This document shows, piece after piece, positions 15,669 to 23,701 of a stretch of DNA of 34,050 nt. This stretch comes from Ruminococcus sp. (GTDB lineage Bacteria; Bacillota; Clostridia; Oscillospirales; Ruminococcaceae). Position 1 is the stretch's first letter. The number at the start of each line of letters is the position of its first letter. A program made the translations under genes and the position numbers. The DNA lies in contig JAFXVY010000080.1 of the NCBI GenBank assembly GCA_017534595.1, positions 1-34,050 of the forward strand, given 5' to 3'. The notes beneath the pieces were generated by a model that did not search any database, was not told the DNA's origin, and saw only the letters and a list, made by a program, of their open reading frames with translations.

Positions 15669-17204
15669 ATGACTGAAATCAAAGCGTATAGAGGACATAT
15701 CCGTAACCATAAGGCGCTCTGCGAAGAGCTCGGTATCCCCGCAGACCTGACCCGTGAGGACAGGGAGCAGAGGATACTCCTTGCTGCCTACGACAAGTGG
15801 GGCAGCGGCATGGCCGAGCATCTTTACGGTATGTTCGCGTTTGCCATATATGACAGCGAGAAGGATAAGCTCTTCTGCCTCAGAGACCATTTCGGCACCA
15901 AGCCGTTCTACTACTATCTCACCGAGGACGGCAGACTGCTTTACGGCACGAATATCTCCGACTTCATAAACGATCCCGGCTTCAAGAAGGAGCTCAATGT
16001 CGATATGCTTCAGATCTATATGAGCCTGACCTATGTCGCCGGTGAGGATACCTTCTTCAAGGGCGTCAGGAAGCTGATGCCCGGCTGCTGTCTCGAGTTC
16101 GAGGGCGGAAAGCTCACCGTTACCCGCTACTGGACTCCCACCTTCAAGCCGGATAACGAAAAGTCCCTCGAAGCCTGGGCTGACGAGATCCACGAGACCG
16201 TCAAGCTGATGATGACCGAGGTCAAGGATCCCGGAGAGACCGCCGAGAGCTTCCTTTCGGGCGGAGTGGACAGCTCCTATGTGTTCGCTATGTCAGACGC
16301 CGAGATGTCCGACAGCTGCGGCTATGAGGAGGAGCGCTTCGACGAGTCGCCCCTCGCAAGAAAGACCGCCGAGCTGCTTGGCAGAAAGAACTCCACCGCG
16401 ATCATCACTCCCGAGCAGTATTTCGGCATCGTTCACTATGTGATGAAGGAAATGGAGCAGCCCCTCGGCGACGCTTCGGCGATCGTCTTCACCATAGGCT
16501 GCCTCGAGACCGCCAAGCATACCAAGCTCTGCTATTCCGGCGAGGGCGCGGATGAATTCTTCGGCGGATATAATATGTACCGCAACGCCGAGCGCTACGG
16601 CGACAACCTCAAGACCTTCTATGTGGGCAACACCAACATCATGAAGGAGGAGGAGAAGCAGCGCCTGTTAAAGCACTACGATCCCTCCGTGCTGCCTATA
16701 AACCTGGTAAAGCATATCTATGAGGAGACCGAAGGCCTTGACCCGCTGACCAAGATGTCGGATGTTGACATCCAGATCTGGCTGGAGGGCGATATCTACC
16801 TCAACGTTGACAAGATGAGCACCGCCGCCGGGCTGGAGATACGAATGCCCCTGACGGACAGGCGCGTTTTCGATATCGCTTCGCGCTTGCCGTCCAAATA
16901 CAAGGTAACAGAGGAGCAGAACAAGGTCGCTTTCAGAACGGCAGCCGCCAAGGTGCTGCCGGAGGAGATCGCCTTCCGCAAGAAGCTGGGCTTCATCGTG
17001 CCTATCCGCATCTGGCTCGCAGACGAGCGCTACAATTCGGACGTCCGCGAGAAGCTGACCGCCGACTGGGCAGGGGAGTTCTTTGATCTTGCTTATGTCA
17101 AGGAGATCTACGACGACTATGTCGGCGGCAACTCCGACAACTGGCGCAAGCTCTGGACGATCTATACCTTCCTTGTATGGTATGAGGAATACTTCAGGAA
17201 ATAA
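15669..17204 (+). CDS. asparagine-synthase-like protein lacking the glutaminase N-terminus
   Basis: Asparagine synthase B makes asparagine from aspartate and ATP, with ammonia drawn from glutamine by an N-terminal Cys. Here the C-terminal synthetase half is intact: SGGVDSS of the ATP pyrophosphatase loop near residue 199 and SGEGADEFFGGY further on. The N-terminal half starts late. Residue 7 onward (AYRGHIRNHKALCEELGI) aligns with the family stretch around NGEIYNHQAL, so about 70 residues with the catalytic Cys and other glutamine-binding residues are absent, and NGE is replaced by RGH. Length is 511 residues against about 554 in E. coli AsnB. The start is firm: ATG at 15669, AGAGGTG seven bases upstream, promoter at 15599 and a terminator just before. 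It may use free ammonia or amidate something else. Confidence 0.85.
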   Translation: MTEIKAYRGHIRNHKALCEELGIPADLTREDREQRILLAAYDKWGSGMAEHLYGMFAFAIYDSEKDKLFCLRDHFGTKPFYYYLTEDGRLLYGTNISDFINDPGFKKELNVDMLQIYMSLTYVAGEDTFFKGVRKLMPGCCLEFEGGKLTVTRYWTPTFKPDNEKSLEAWADEIHETVKLMMTEVKDPGETAESFLSGGVDSSYVFAMSDAEMSDSCGYEEERFDESPLARKTAELLGRKNSTAIITPEQYFGIVHYVMKEMEQPLGDASAIVFTIGCLETAKHTKLCYSGEGADEFFGGYNMYRNAERYGDNLKTFYVGNTNIMKEEEKQRLLKHYDPSVLPINLVKHIYEETEGLDPLTKMSDVDIQIWLEGDIYLNVDKMSTAAGLEIRMPLTDRRVFDIASRLPSKYKVTEEQNKVAFRTAAAKVLPEEIAFRKKLGFIVPIRIWLADERYNSDVREKLTADWAGEFFDLAYVKEIYDDYVGGNSDNWRKLWTIYTFLVWYEEYFRK

Positions 17205-17270
17205 AAGGAATTTTTCCGCAGCCGTTGATCTGCCGTGAGCCTTTATTTCCCGAGAAAATAAACTCTCCTC

Positions 17271-17299
17271 TTGACTGAAACGAAAAAAAGCGGTATAAT
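17271..17299 (+). promoter_or_regulatory. sigma-A type promoter of metG
   Basis: TTGACT at 17271-17276, a 17-base spacer and TATAAT at 17294-17299. A GGAGGT ribosome binding site follows at 17318-17323. The leader is short, with no room for a T-box. Confidence 0.88.
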
Positions 17300-17333
17300 A
17301 TATTGTAACGTTTTTTCGGAGGTAAAAATACAA

Positions 17334-19319
17334 ATGGACAAGAAAACCTTTTATATAACCACGCCCATATACTATCCCTCGGGCGACCCGCATATCGGGC
17401 ACTGCTATACCACCGTCGCCTGCGATTCCATCGCTCGCTACAAGCGTATGCAGGGGTATGACGTAATGTTCCTCACCGGCACCGACGAGCACGGTCAGAA
17501 GATCGAGGAGAAGGCAAAGGACAAGGGCGTTACTCCCAAGCAGTATGTTGACGAGATCGTGGATATCTTCAAGAAGCTCTGGAGCTATATGAACATATCC
17601 TACGACAGATATATCCGCACCACCGACGATTACCATATCGAGTCGGTGCAGAAGATCTTTAAGGAGCTCTACGACAGAGGCTATATCTATAAGGGCGAGT
17701 ACAAGGGCAAATACTGTACCCCCTGCGAGAGCTTCTGGACTGAGACCCAGCTCGACGAGAACGGCTGCTGCCCTGAGTGTCACAGACCCGTCAAGGAGGC
17801 TGCCGAGGAGGCTTACTTCTTTAAAATGGCTCCCTTCGCCGACAGGATAGAGAAGCTGCTTACCGAGACCGATTATCTCCGCCCGAAGACGAGAGCGGTC
17901 GAGCTGGTAAACAACTTTATCAAGCCCGGCCTCGAGGATCTCTGCGTTTCGAGAACATCCTTCACCTGGGGCGTACCCGTGCCGTTCGACGGCAAGCACG
18001 TTGTCTATGTTTGGATCGACGCGCTTTCAAACTATATCACCGCCCTCGGCTATAAGAACGAGGCCTTCGACGAGTACAGCAAGTACTGGCCCGCAGATGT
18101 CCACATGGTCGCAAAGGATATCATGAGATTTCATGCGATCATCTGGCCGGCTATGCTCATGGCTTTGGAGGAGCCGCTGCCCAAGCATCTTGCCGTTCAC
18201 GGCTGGATCACCTTCCTCAACAAGAAGGGCGAGGAGCAGAAGATGTCCAAGTCTCTCGGAAATGTGGTAGACCCCTTCATGCTCGGCGAGCGCTACGGCG
18301 TGGACGCTATCAGATACCACATCCTCAGAGAAATGGCTCTCGGCGCAGACAGCGCATTCTCCAACGAGATCATGATAAACCGCATAAACTCCGACCTTGC
18401 CAACGGCTTCGGGAACCTCGTTTCGCGTACCGTTGCCATGGCCGACAAATACTTCGGCGGCACTCTCCCCACTGAGCGTGAGGAGGGCGAGTTCGACAGC
18501 TCGCTTATCGAGTGCGTCTCGGCTGTCCGCGGCAGGGTAGACCTCTGCATCGACGAGACAAGGCTCAAGAACGCCCTCGAGGAGATCTTCGTGGCCGTAG
18601 ACCGCGCCAATAAGTACATCGACGAGACCGAGCCCTGGAAGCTCGGCAAGGACGAGTCCAAGAAGGCAAGGCTCGCAACGGTGCTCTATAACCTGCTCGA
18701 GTCGATCCGCGTGATCTCCACGCTGCTCTCTGCGTTTATGCCCACAGCTATGCCTAAAGTCTGGGAGCAGATCGGCGCAGGCGAGAAGGACGTCACCTAC
18801 GACAACGCCGGGAAATTCGGTGTCCTGCCCGCGGATGTTACCGTTCATAAGGGAGAGATACTCTTCCCGAGAATAGATCTCGAAAAGGAGATCGCAGAGC
18901 TCAACGCCATAATCGAGAAGAATATGGCAGCAGCCAAAGCCAAGCTCGGTGCCGACGAGGCAGCCGGGGCGTTCGCTCCCGCAGAGCTCGCCCCCGAGAT
19001 CGCCATCGACGATTTCGCCAAGGCAGACCTCAGAGTAGCACTGGTCAAGAGCTGCGAGAAGGTCAAGAAGTCCAAGAAGCTGCTCTGCCTGCAGCTTGAT
19101 GACGGCTTCGGCGGCAGACAGGTCGTATCCGGCATAGCCCAGTGGTATGAGCCCGAGGACCTTGTCGGCAAGAAGATCATCATAGTAGCGAACCTCAAGC
19201 CCGCCACCCTTTGCGGCGTCGAGTCGCAGGGAATGATCCTCGCAGCCGATACCCCCGACGGCGGCGCAGCCGTGGTATTCCCCGACCAGAGCCTGCCGTG
19301 CGGAAGCAAGATAAGGTAA
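17334..19319 (+). CDS. metG: methionyl-tRNA synthetase
   Basis: It charges tRNA-Met and so is needed for translation initiation. The 661 residues hold a class I catalytic core beginning TFYITTPIYYPSGDPHIGH (HIGH motif), a zinc knuckle with CTPC and CPEC (residues near 126-150), the KMSKS loop at 303-307, and the anticodon-binding helical domain to about 530. A C-terminal OB-fold tRNA-binding domain (from about 565, IDDFAKADLRVALV) also allows dimer formation. ATG at 17334 is chosen because GGAGGT precedes it and the promoter covers the upstream in-frame extension, whose first codon is the -35 box itself. It is a housekeeping gene and its own transcription unit. Confidence 0.97.
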   Translation: MDKKTFYITTPIYYPSGDPHIGHCYTTVACDSIARYKRMQGYDVMFLTGTDEHGQKIEEKAKDKGVTPKQYVDEIVDIFKKLWSYMNISYDRYIRTTDDYHIESVQKIFKELYDRGYIYKGEYKGKYCTPCESFWTETQLDENGCCPECHRPVKEAAEEAYFFKMAPFADRIEKLLTETDYLRPKTRAVELVNNFIKPGLEDLCVSRTSFTWGVPVPFDGKHVVYVWIDALSNYITALGYKNEAFDEYSKYWPADVHMVAKDIMRFHAIIWPAMLMALEEPLPKHLAVHGWITFLNKKGEEQKMSKSLGNVVDPFMLGERYGVDAIRYHILREMALGADSAFSNEIMINRINSDLANGFGNLVSRTVAMADKYFGGTLPTEREEGEFDSSLIECVSAVRGRVDLCIDETRLKNALEEIFVAVDRANKYIDETEPWKLGKDESKKARLATVLYNLLESIRVISTLLSAFMPTAMPKVWEQIGAGEKDVTYDNAGKFGVLPADVTVHKGEILFPRIDLEKEIAELNAIIEKNMAAAKAKLGADEAAGAFAPAELAPEIAIDDFAKADLRVALVKSCEKVKKSKKLLCLQLDDGFGGRQVVSGIAQWYEPEDLVGKKIIIVANLKPATLCGVESQGMILAADTPDGGAAVVFPDQSLPCGSKIR

Positions 19320-19332
19320 TTCGCCGGACTGA

Positions 19333-19397
19333 CCGCACAGCAGGGAAAAACCTGTCGGGCTTACCCGCACAGTATGGGAAAATCCTGTCGGGCTTAC
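19333..19397. repeat. two tandem short repeats of 32 and 33 bases
   Basis: Unit one (19333-19364) and unit two (19365-19397) both start CCGCACAG and end CCTGTCGGGCTTAC, differing by a few bases in the middle. They run into the longer repeat pair that follows. Frames through here on either strand are low-complexity and have no ribosome binding site, so I treat them as non-coding. Confidence 0.75.
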
Positions 19398-19625
19398 CCC
19401 TCTGGGTACAAAGTGATAGCTCAAAACAAAGCTGCCCCCTCCCCTCCGGGGAGGGCAAAGCTGAGTATGTTTCCTCACTCCGGTTCGGGGGTGGGGGAGA
19501 TAAAAAAGGGCTTACCCCTCTGGGTACAAAGTAATAGCTCAAAACAAAGCTGCCCCCTCCCCTCCGGGGAGGGCAAAGCTGAGTATGTTTCCTCACTCCG
19601 GTTCGGGGGTGGAGGAACTAAAAAA
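19390..19625. repeat. tandem duplication of a 118-base hairpin element
   Basis: Copy one is 19390-19507 and copy two 19508-19625, nearly identical except at their last dozen bases and one base near the start. Each holds a perfect hairpin, CCCTCCCC, loop TCC, GGGGAGGG. The pair sits directly before a tRNA gene and after metG. This region of about 300 bases carries no gene I can support. Confidence 0.85.
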
Positions 19626-19626
19626 A

Positions 19627-19703
19627 GCGCCCGTAGCTCAGTTGGATAGAGCGCAAGACTCCGACTCTTGAGGCCGCAGGTTCGACTCCTGTCGGGCGCA
19701 CCA
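19627..19703 (+). tRNA. tRNA-Arg (anticodon CCG)
   Basis: The cloverleaf is complete in 77 bases. The acceptor is GCGCCCG with CGGGCGC, the D arm GCTC/GAGC, the anticodon arm CAAGA/TCTTG with loop CTCCGAC (anticodon CCG, reading CGG), and the T arm GCAGG/CCTGT with TTCGACT. The discriminator is A and CCA is encoded. An intrinsic terminator follows directly. The tRNA is whole, and no integrase or att-like duplication is seen near it. Confidence 0.96.
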
Positions 19704-19708
19704 GAAAA

Positions 19709-19740
19709 AGGACGGCTCGTGAGCTGTCCTTTCTTATTTT
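19709..19740 (+). terminator. intrinsic terminator after tRNA-Arg
   Basis: AGGACGGCTC (19709-19718), a two-base turn GT, GAGCTGTCCT (19721-19730), with one G-T pair, then a T-rich run. Confidence 0.88.
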
Positions 19741-19796
19741 GTGTTTGATCATAATGTGTGCTATAATATATGTATCAAAACACGGGAGAGATCAGA

Positions 19797-20258
19797 ATGA
19801 CTGTAAAACGTATTACCCCATCCGAGCTGCCGCTGCTGACGCAGCTTTTCGACTATAACGATACTGATGAAATGATAGAGCAGAACCGGCGTGATATGAA
19901 CAGCGGTTCTGTTGATATCTTTGTGATGTTCGACGCTGAACGGCCTGTCGGCGAGCTCCATGCGTCCTATGAAAGCGATGACGAGCGTGCCGTCAGAGGA
20001 AGAAGGGCGTATCTGTTCGCTTTTCGCGTTCATGAGGACTGTCAGGGACAAGGATACGGCAAACAGCTTTTTCAGAGCGTCATCGACACTCTCACCGAGC
20101 AGGGCTATTCGGAATTCACCGTCGGTGCGGAGGACGATAACGACAGAGCAAAGCATATCTATGACAGCTTCGGGTTTACCGAGCTTATCGCCCGTAAATA
20201 CGAGGAATTTCAAGGCGACGGATATGAGTTCGGATTGTATTTGAGAAGAAATCAGTGA
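19797..20258 (+). CDS. GNAT family N-acetyltransferase
   Basis: This 153-residue single-domain protein has the GNAT fold and transfers an acetyl group from acetyl-CoA to an unknown amine. The central strand and the CoA pyrophosphate loop are visible as LFAFRVHEDCQGQGYGKQLFQS (Q/RxxGxG/A type, here CQGQGYG). The usual late motif follows in DRAKHIYDSFGFTE. ATG at 19797 is chosen for GGGAGAG six bases upstream; a frame from 19770 adds nine residues but overlaps that site. A TATAAT box lies at 19763-19768 with a weak -35. It appears to be a single-gene unit between the tRNA and the MATE fusion. Substrate cannot be predicted. Confidence 0.88.
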   Translation: MTVKRITPSELPLLTQLFDYNDTDEMIEQNRRDMNSGSVDIFVMFDAERPVGELHASYESDDERAVRGRRAYLFAFRVHEDCQGQGYGKQLFQSVIDTLTEQGYSEFTVGAEDDNDRAKHIYDSFGFTELIARKYEEFQGDGYEFGLYLRRNQ

Positions 20259-20371
20259 GCGATGTCAGGACTGCTCTGTGCGTGTATTATACTGTAAACT
20301 GTCCTAAAAATAGTACACTTTTCGCCTCCTCCGCCCGTCTATTTGTTAAATATAAAAACCCAGTATGTTTA

Positions 20372-20400
20372 TTGACTTATCTCCCGTTCTGTGCTATAAT
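20372..20400 (+). promoter_or_regulatory. sigma-A type promoter of the MATE fusion gene
   Basis: TTGACT at 20372-20377, a 17-base spacer and TATAAT at 20395-20400. Confidence 0.85.
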
Positions 20401-20446
20401 CATCTTGTAAGTACAAGCTTGTTTATGCTTGGAAAGGGATGATCCA

Positions 20447-22195
20447 ATGATTAAAAAGCTCTTCAAACAAATGCTTGTTACACAGATAATCTCGGCAATG
20501 ACCGTTACTCTGTGTATGCTTATAGACAGTATCATGATAGGGCGGTTTCTCGGCGTCGATTCGATGACCGCCTACGGCCTCGCCGCACCTATATTGCTGG
20601 CGTTCGCGGCCTTTGGGGCGCTGATCTCGGCGGGCGTGCAGGTAATGTGCGGGCGCACGATCGGCAGCGGCGATAAGGAGGGTACCAACGCCTGTTTCAC
20701 CGTCTCGGTGATAATGTGTGCCGCCGTCGCGGTGATAGGTCTGTTCATCGTGCTCGTGTTCATGGACCCGATCTGTACGCTGCTCGGCGCAGGCGAGCCC
20801 ACTGCGGATAACGAGGTCTTCTTCCTCACCCGGGACTACCTGCGGGGCTTCATTATCGGCGCTCCCGCGTTCCTGGCGGCTCAGGTCATGGTACCGTATA
20901 TGCAGATCTCCGGCAGCCGGGTAAGGCTCGTAGTGGCCGTCGCCGCTATGACCGTCAGCGATATACTGTTCGATATCATCAATGTCTTTGCCATCAAGCA
21001 GGGGACCTTCGGCATGGGTCTGGCGTCGAGCCTGAGCTATTTCATAGCGTTCTTTATCGGCGCGGCGTATTTCTTCAAGAAGAACTGCATCTTCAAGTTC
21101 AAGCTCAGCTACTTCAAAATGCCGATCTGTGCACGCCTCGCCCGGGACGGCATACCTACACTGATAAATCAGGTCAGCCTTGTGCTGCTGACCTTCGTGC
21201 TCAACAACCTGCTGCTCGAAGTCAGCGGAAAGCACGCCGTTGCGGCCTATTCGGTCATCACCACGGCGGGGAATATCTGCTATGCGTTCAGCTCGGGAGT
21301 CGCGGCGGTGGCGCTGACCCTCTCGTCTGTGTTCTATGCCGATTCGGACAGAACGGCTCTCAAGGGGCTCGTCAAGACAATGTCCTTCTATGCAGTGGTC
21401 ATCTGTGCGGCGGTAACGGCGGTCGTGCTTGCGGCTGCGAAGCCTATGGTCACGCTGTTCCTTGACGATGCAACAGCCACCGATATGGCTGTGACCGGTA
21501 TGCGGCTGTTCGTCCTCTCGCTGGTTCCCTGTGCGCTGAATACCTCGTTCAAGAATTACTATCAGGGCATCGAGCGGGTGCGCTTCACGATGATAATTTC
21601 CGTGCTCCAGAATTTCGCCCTTACTGCTCTCGCGGCTCGCTTGCTCAGCCTGCCCTTCGGGGTCAAGGGTATCTGGTTCTCGTTCCTCTGCGGCGAGACC
21701 GTTACGCTCATCTGTATCTGCGTTGTCGTATTCATCAAAAACAAAAAGCCGGAGATCAGCGCTCAGGCATTTGCCCTGCTCCCGGAGGACTTCGGCGTCA
21801 GCGACGAGGACTGTCTCGAGATCTCGATCACCGACGGTCAGCAGGTCGTTGCAGCCTCCACCGAGGCAGGGGAGTTCTGCAAGAACCGCGGGCTTTCCAG
21901 AAAGGTCGCCACGCTTATCGCCCTGTGTATAGAGGAGATGTCCAACAACATCGTCCACCACGGCTTCCGGGGACGGCGTGAGCATTCGATCGACATAAGG
22001 CTCATCATCACCGACAGCAAGCCGACGCTGCGTATCCGCGACAACTGCGCCCACTTCGACCCGGTGAAGTACCTCGAGCTCCACAGCTCCGACGATCCGG
22101 TTTCCCATATCGGTATCAGAATGGTAATGAAGCTCGTCAACAACGCGAATTACGTCAACACCCTCGGCCTCAACAACCTGATACTATCGCTTTGA
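20447..22195 (+). CDS. MATE family transporter fused to an RsbW-like ATPase domain
   Basis: Residues 1 to about 435 form a MATE-type antiporter with some twelve hydrophobic segments, from an N-terminal stretch with TVTLCMLIDSIMIGRFLG. These proteins export drugs or metabolites in exchange for sodium or protons. After a short linker, residues about 445-582 form a cytoplasmic GHKL (HATPase_c) domain of the anti-sigma-factor kinase type. Its N box is CIEEMSNNIVHH (Glu496/497, Asn500/501) and a G1-like box is DNCAHFDP (532-539), where the usual Gly is Cys. The ATG at 20447 follows AGGGA, and a consensus promoter is at 20372. The gene converges on an RsbW-like kinase and a STAS gene. The fusion suggests that transport is tied to partner-switching signalling, which is an inference. 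Confidence 0.88.
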   Translation: MIKKLFKQMLVTQIISAMTVTLCMLIDSIMIGRFLGVDSMTAYGLAAPILLAFAAFGALISAGVQVMCGRTIGSGDKEGTNACFTVSVIMCAAVAVIGLFIVLVFMDPICTLLGAGEPTADNEVFFLTRDYLRGFIIGAPAFLAAQVMVPYMQISGSRVRLVVAVAAMTVSDILFDIINVFAIKQGTFGMGLASSLSYFIAFFIGAAYFFKKNCIFKFKLSYFKMPICARLARDGIPTLINQVSLVLLTFVLNNLLLEVSGKHAVAAYSVITTAGNICYAFSSGVAAVALTLSSVFYADSDRTALKGLVKTMSFYAVVICAAVTAVVLAAAKPMVTLFLDDATATDMAVTGMRLFVLSLVPCALNTSFKNYYQGIERVRFTMIISVLQNFALTALAARLLSLPFGVKGIWFSFLCGETVTLICICVVVFIKNKKPEISAQAFALLPEDFGVSDEDCLEISITDGQQVVAASTEAGEFCKNRGLSRKVATLIALCIEEMSNNIVHHGFRGRREHSIDIRLIITDSKPTLRIRDNCAHFDPVKYLELHSSDDPVSHIGIRMVMKLVNNANYVNTLGLNNLILSL

Positions 22196-22207
22196 CAGCA
22201 ACAGCAA

Positions 22208-22242
22208 AGCCCGCCTGCGAAGATCCGCAGGCGGGCTGTTTG
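22208..22242 (+). terminator. intrinsic terminator after the MATE fusion
   Basis: AGCCCGCCTGCG (22208-22219), a six-base loop, CGCAGGCGGGCT (22226-22237), then GTTTGT. It lies between convergent genes and could serve both. Confidence 0.85.
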
Positions 22243-22279
22243 TATGTTGGAGGATGTATCCGTCATGCCCTGCCGGAGC

Positions 22280-22690
22280 TCACTCCAGCTGCTTCCTGAT
22301 CGTCAGGATGTTCTGCCCGTCTTTGTAGTTGTAAACGACATCGTCCATTGTCTGCTTGACCATGAAGATACCGAGCCCGCCGATGCTTCTTTCCCTGAGA
22401 GGCAGCGTCACATCCGGGTCGGGTCTTGCAAGCGGGTCGTAGGGCATACCGTTGTCAATAAAGCTTATCACCACCGAAAGGGGATCGTTCACGATCTCTG
22501 TCCTTACAGTGGCGGGACCCGTCTCCGGGTCGTAGGCATAGCTCGCGATATTGACGAATATCTCCTCCACGGCTATGCTTATCTGTGTCCTCACCTTGAC
22601 CGAGCAGCCGAGCTGTTCAAGCTCGCTGTCCACAAAGCCGGTAACTGTATCAAGATTTTCCTTAACAGCTAACAGATCGAGCTCTTTCAT
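22280..22690 (-). CDS. anti-sigma-type serine kinase / ATP-binding protein (RsbW/SpoIIAB-like)
   Basis: This small cytoplasmic GHKL protein should bind ATP, phosphorylate a STAS partner and hold a target such as a sigma factor. The 136 residues include the N box IAVEEIFVNIASYAY, the G1 box DNGMPYDP and the G2 box GGLGIFMVKQ, all intact. ATG at 22690 has AAGGGTG with a six-base spacer; an in-frame GTG at 22699 would add three residues. The STAS gene ends 11 bases upstream of the ATG, so the pair is coupled and is likely a cognate kinase and antagonist. No sigma factor gene is in view, so the final target is unknown. Compare the ATPase domain of the convergent MATE fusion. Confidence 0.9.
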   Translation of the reverse strand: MKELDLLAVKENLDTVTGFVDSELEQLGCSVKVRTQISIAVEEIFVNIASYAYDPETGPATVRTEIVNDPLSVVISFIDNGMPYDPLARPDPDVTLPLRERSIGGLGIFMVKQTMDDVVYNYKDGQNILTIRKQLE

Positions 22691-22701
22691 ATCTATCACC
22701 C

Positions 22702-22998
22702 TTATTCAAAAACGAGATCCTCGGCAAAGCCGGTGACTTCAAAAATATCCATTACTGACCTGCTCACGTTGCGCAGTACCATTTCTCCCTTGCCGTCCAT
22801 AGCCTGCATGGATGTGAGCAGTACCCGCAGACCGGCGCTCGATATGAACTTGAGATCCTTGAAATCAAAGATCAGCTTTTCGTTGTCGCCGAGGTTTTTT
22901 TTGAGCTGCGCTTCGAGCTCGGGAGATGTCAGGGTATCGAGCCTGCCCGCCACGGCGACGGTGAGCTCTTTTTCATTTTTCGTGATAGTTATATCCAT
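22702..22998 (-). CDS. STAS domain anti-anti-sigma factor (RsbV/SpoIIAA-like)
   Basis: This 98-residue single STAS domain has the family core FDFKDLKFISSAGLRVLL, where one of the two serines is the usual phosphorylation site. When unphosphorylated, it would bind the RsbW-like kinase and free that kinase's target. The start ATG at 22998 has a clear GGAGGT (23006-23011); frames opening further upstream run into the metallophosphoesterase gene and are unlikely. It is the third of four genes read from 25615 down to 22280. It is clearly paralogous to the STAS gene at 25899 on the other strand, sharing GRLDT, TSPEL, SSAGLRVLL and FEVTGF. Confidence 0.93.
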   Translation of the reverse strand: MDITITKNEKELTVAVAGRLDTLTSPELEAQLKKNLGDNEKLIFDFKDLKFISSAGLRVLLTSMQAMDGKGEMVLRNVSRSVMDIFEVTGFAEDLVFE

Positions 22999-23030
22999 GA
23001 TAATAACCTCCGGTCGTAGTAAACTGTTTG

Positions 23031-23690
23031 TCAGAGGAATGCTCCGAACAGCCTTTTGAGCACATCCATGCGGGTCATCTGAGGCTTCTTGCTCTCGTCC
23101 AGCTCGAGGATGTATTTCTCGTAGCCGTTTATTATCCTCGTGCCGCTGGGATGGTCGAGTATCCTCTTGAAGCGCTTGCCGTAGCTGGCGTGAACGTGCC
23201 CGTGCAGCATATATGCCGGGTGACAGCGCTCCATGAGCTCGTTGAAGCATTCAAAGCCGCGGTGGGGCAGATCGTCCATATCCCCGAAGCCGCGGGCAGG
23301 GGAGTGTGTTACGAGCACATCGAAGCCCGAGTGGTTGAATATGGTCTGCTTGGTGCGGCGCAGACGGCGGCGCATCTCCTTCTCGGTGTACATATAAGGC
23401 TTGTCGCCGTACTTGAACGACCCTCCGAATCCGAGAAAGCGAAACCCCTTGTAGGTGAAGATCCTGCCGTCGATGCATTCGCAGCCCTGCGGCGGGGATT
23501 CGACATAGCGGCTGTCGTGATTGCCGGGAACATAGAGCACAGGGCTCCTTCCCATAGTGACGAGGAATTCAAGGTACTCCGCTTTCAGGTCGCCGCAGGA
23601 GATTATGAGATCTATCCCCTCGAGCTTGTCGGGGGTGTAGAAATCCCACAGGGACCTGGATTCCTCATCCGCGATTATCAAGACCTTCAT
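23031..23690 (-). CDS. calcineurin-like metallophosphoesterase
   Basis: This 219-residue cytoplasmic enzyme has the metallophosphoesterase motifs in order: IIADEES (Asp ligand; the usual DxH His is absent), SCGDLK, PGNHDS, VTHSPARG and HGHVHASYG. It should hydrolyse a phosphoester with two metal ions, but the substrate is not predictable: nucleotide, cyclic nucleotide or phosphoprotein are all possible. The ATG at 23690 lies 11 bases from the stop of the upstream BMP-like gene, and the ribosome binding site GAGG overlaps that stop, so they are coupled. Its place inside a kinase/STAS operon raises the idea that it acts as the missing STAS phosphatase, but partner-switching phosphatases are normally PP2C proteins. 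Confidence 0.9.
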   Translation of the reverse strand: MKVLIIADEESRSLWDFYTPDKLEGIDLIISCGDLKAEYLEFLVTMGRSPVLYVPGNHDSRYVESPPQGCECIDGRIFTYKGFRFLGFGGSFKYGDKPYMYTEKEMRRRLRRTKQTIFNHSGFDVLVTHSPARGFGDMDDLPHRGFECFNELMERCHPAYMLHGHVHASYGKRFKRILDHPSGTRIINGYEKYILELDESKKPQMTRMDVLKRLFGAFL

Positions 23691-23701
23691 ACAGCCCTAC
23701 C

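Noticed and set aside
19320-19625. CRISPR array.
   Set aside because: Only two copies of each unit, directly adjacent without unique spacers, and no cas genes.
19195-19649. Open frames on both strands through the repeats after metG.
   Set aside because: They translate the tandem repeats, lack ribosome binding sites and overlap each other, metG or the tRNA.
19627-20300. Integration site of a prophage or island at tRNA-Arg.
   Set aside because: The tRNA is whole, its 3' end is not repeated downstream in the window, and no integrase or phage gene follows.
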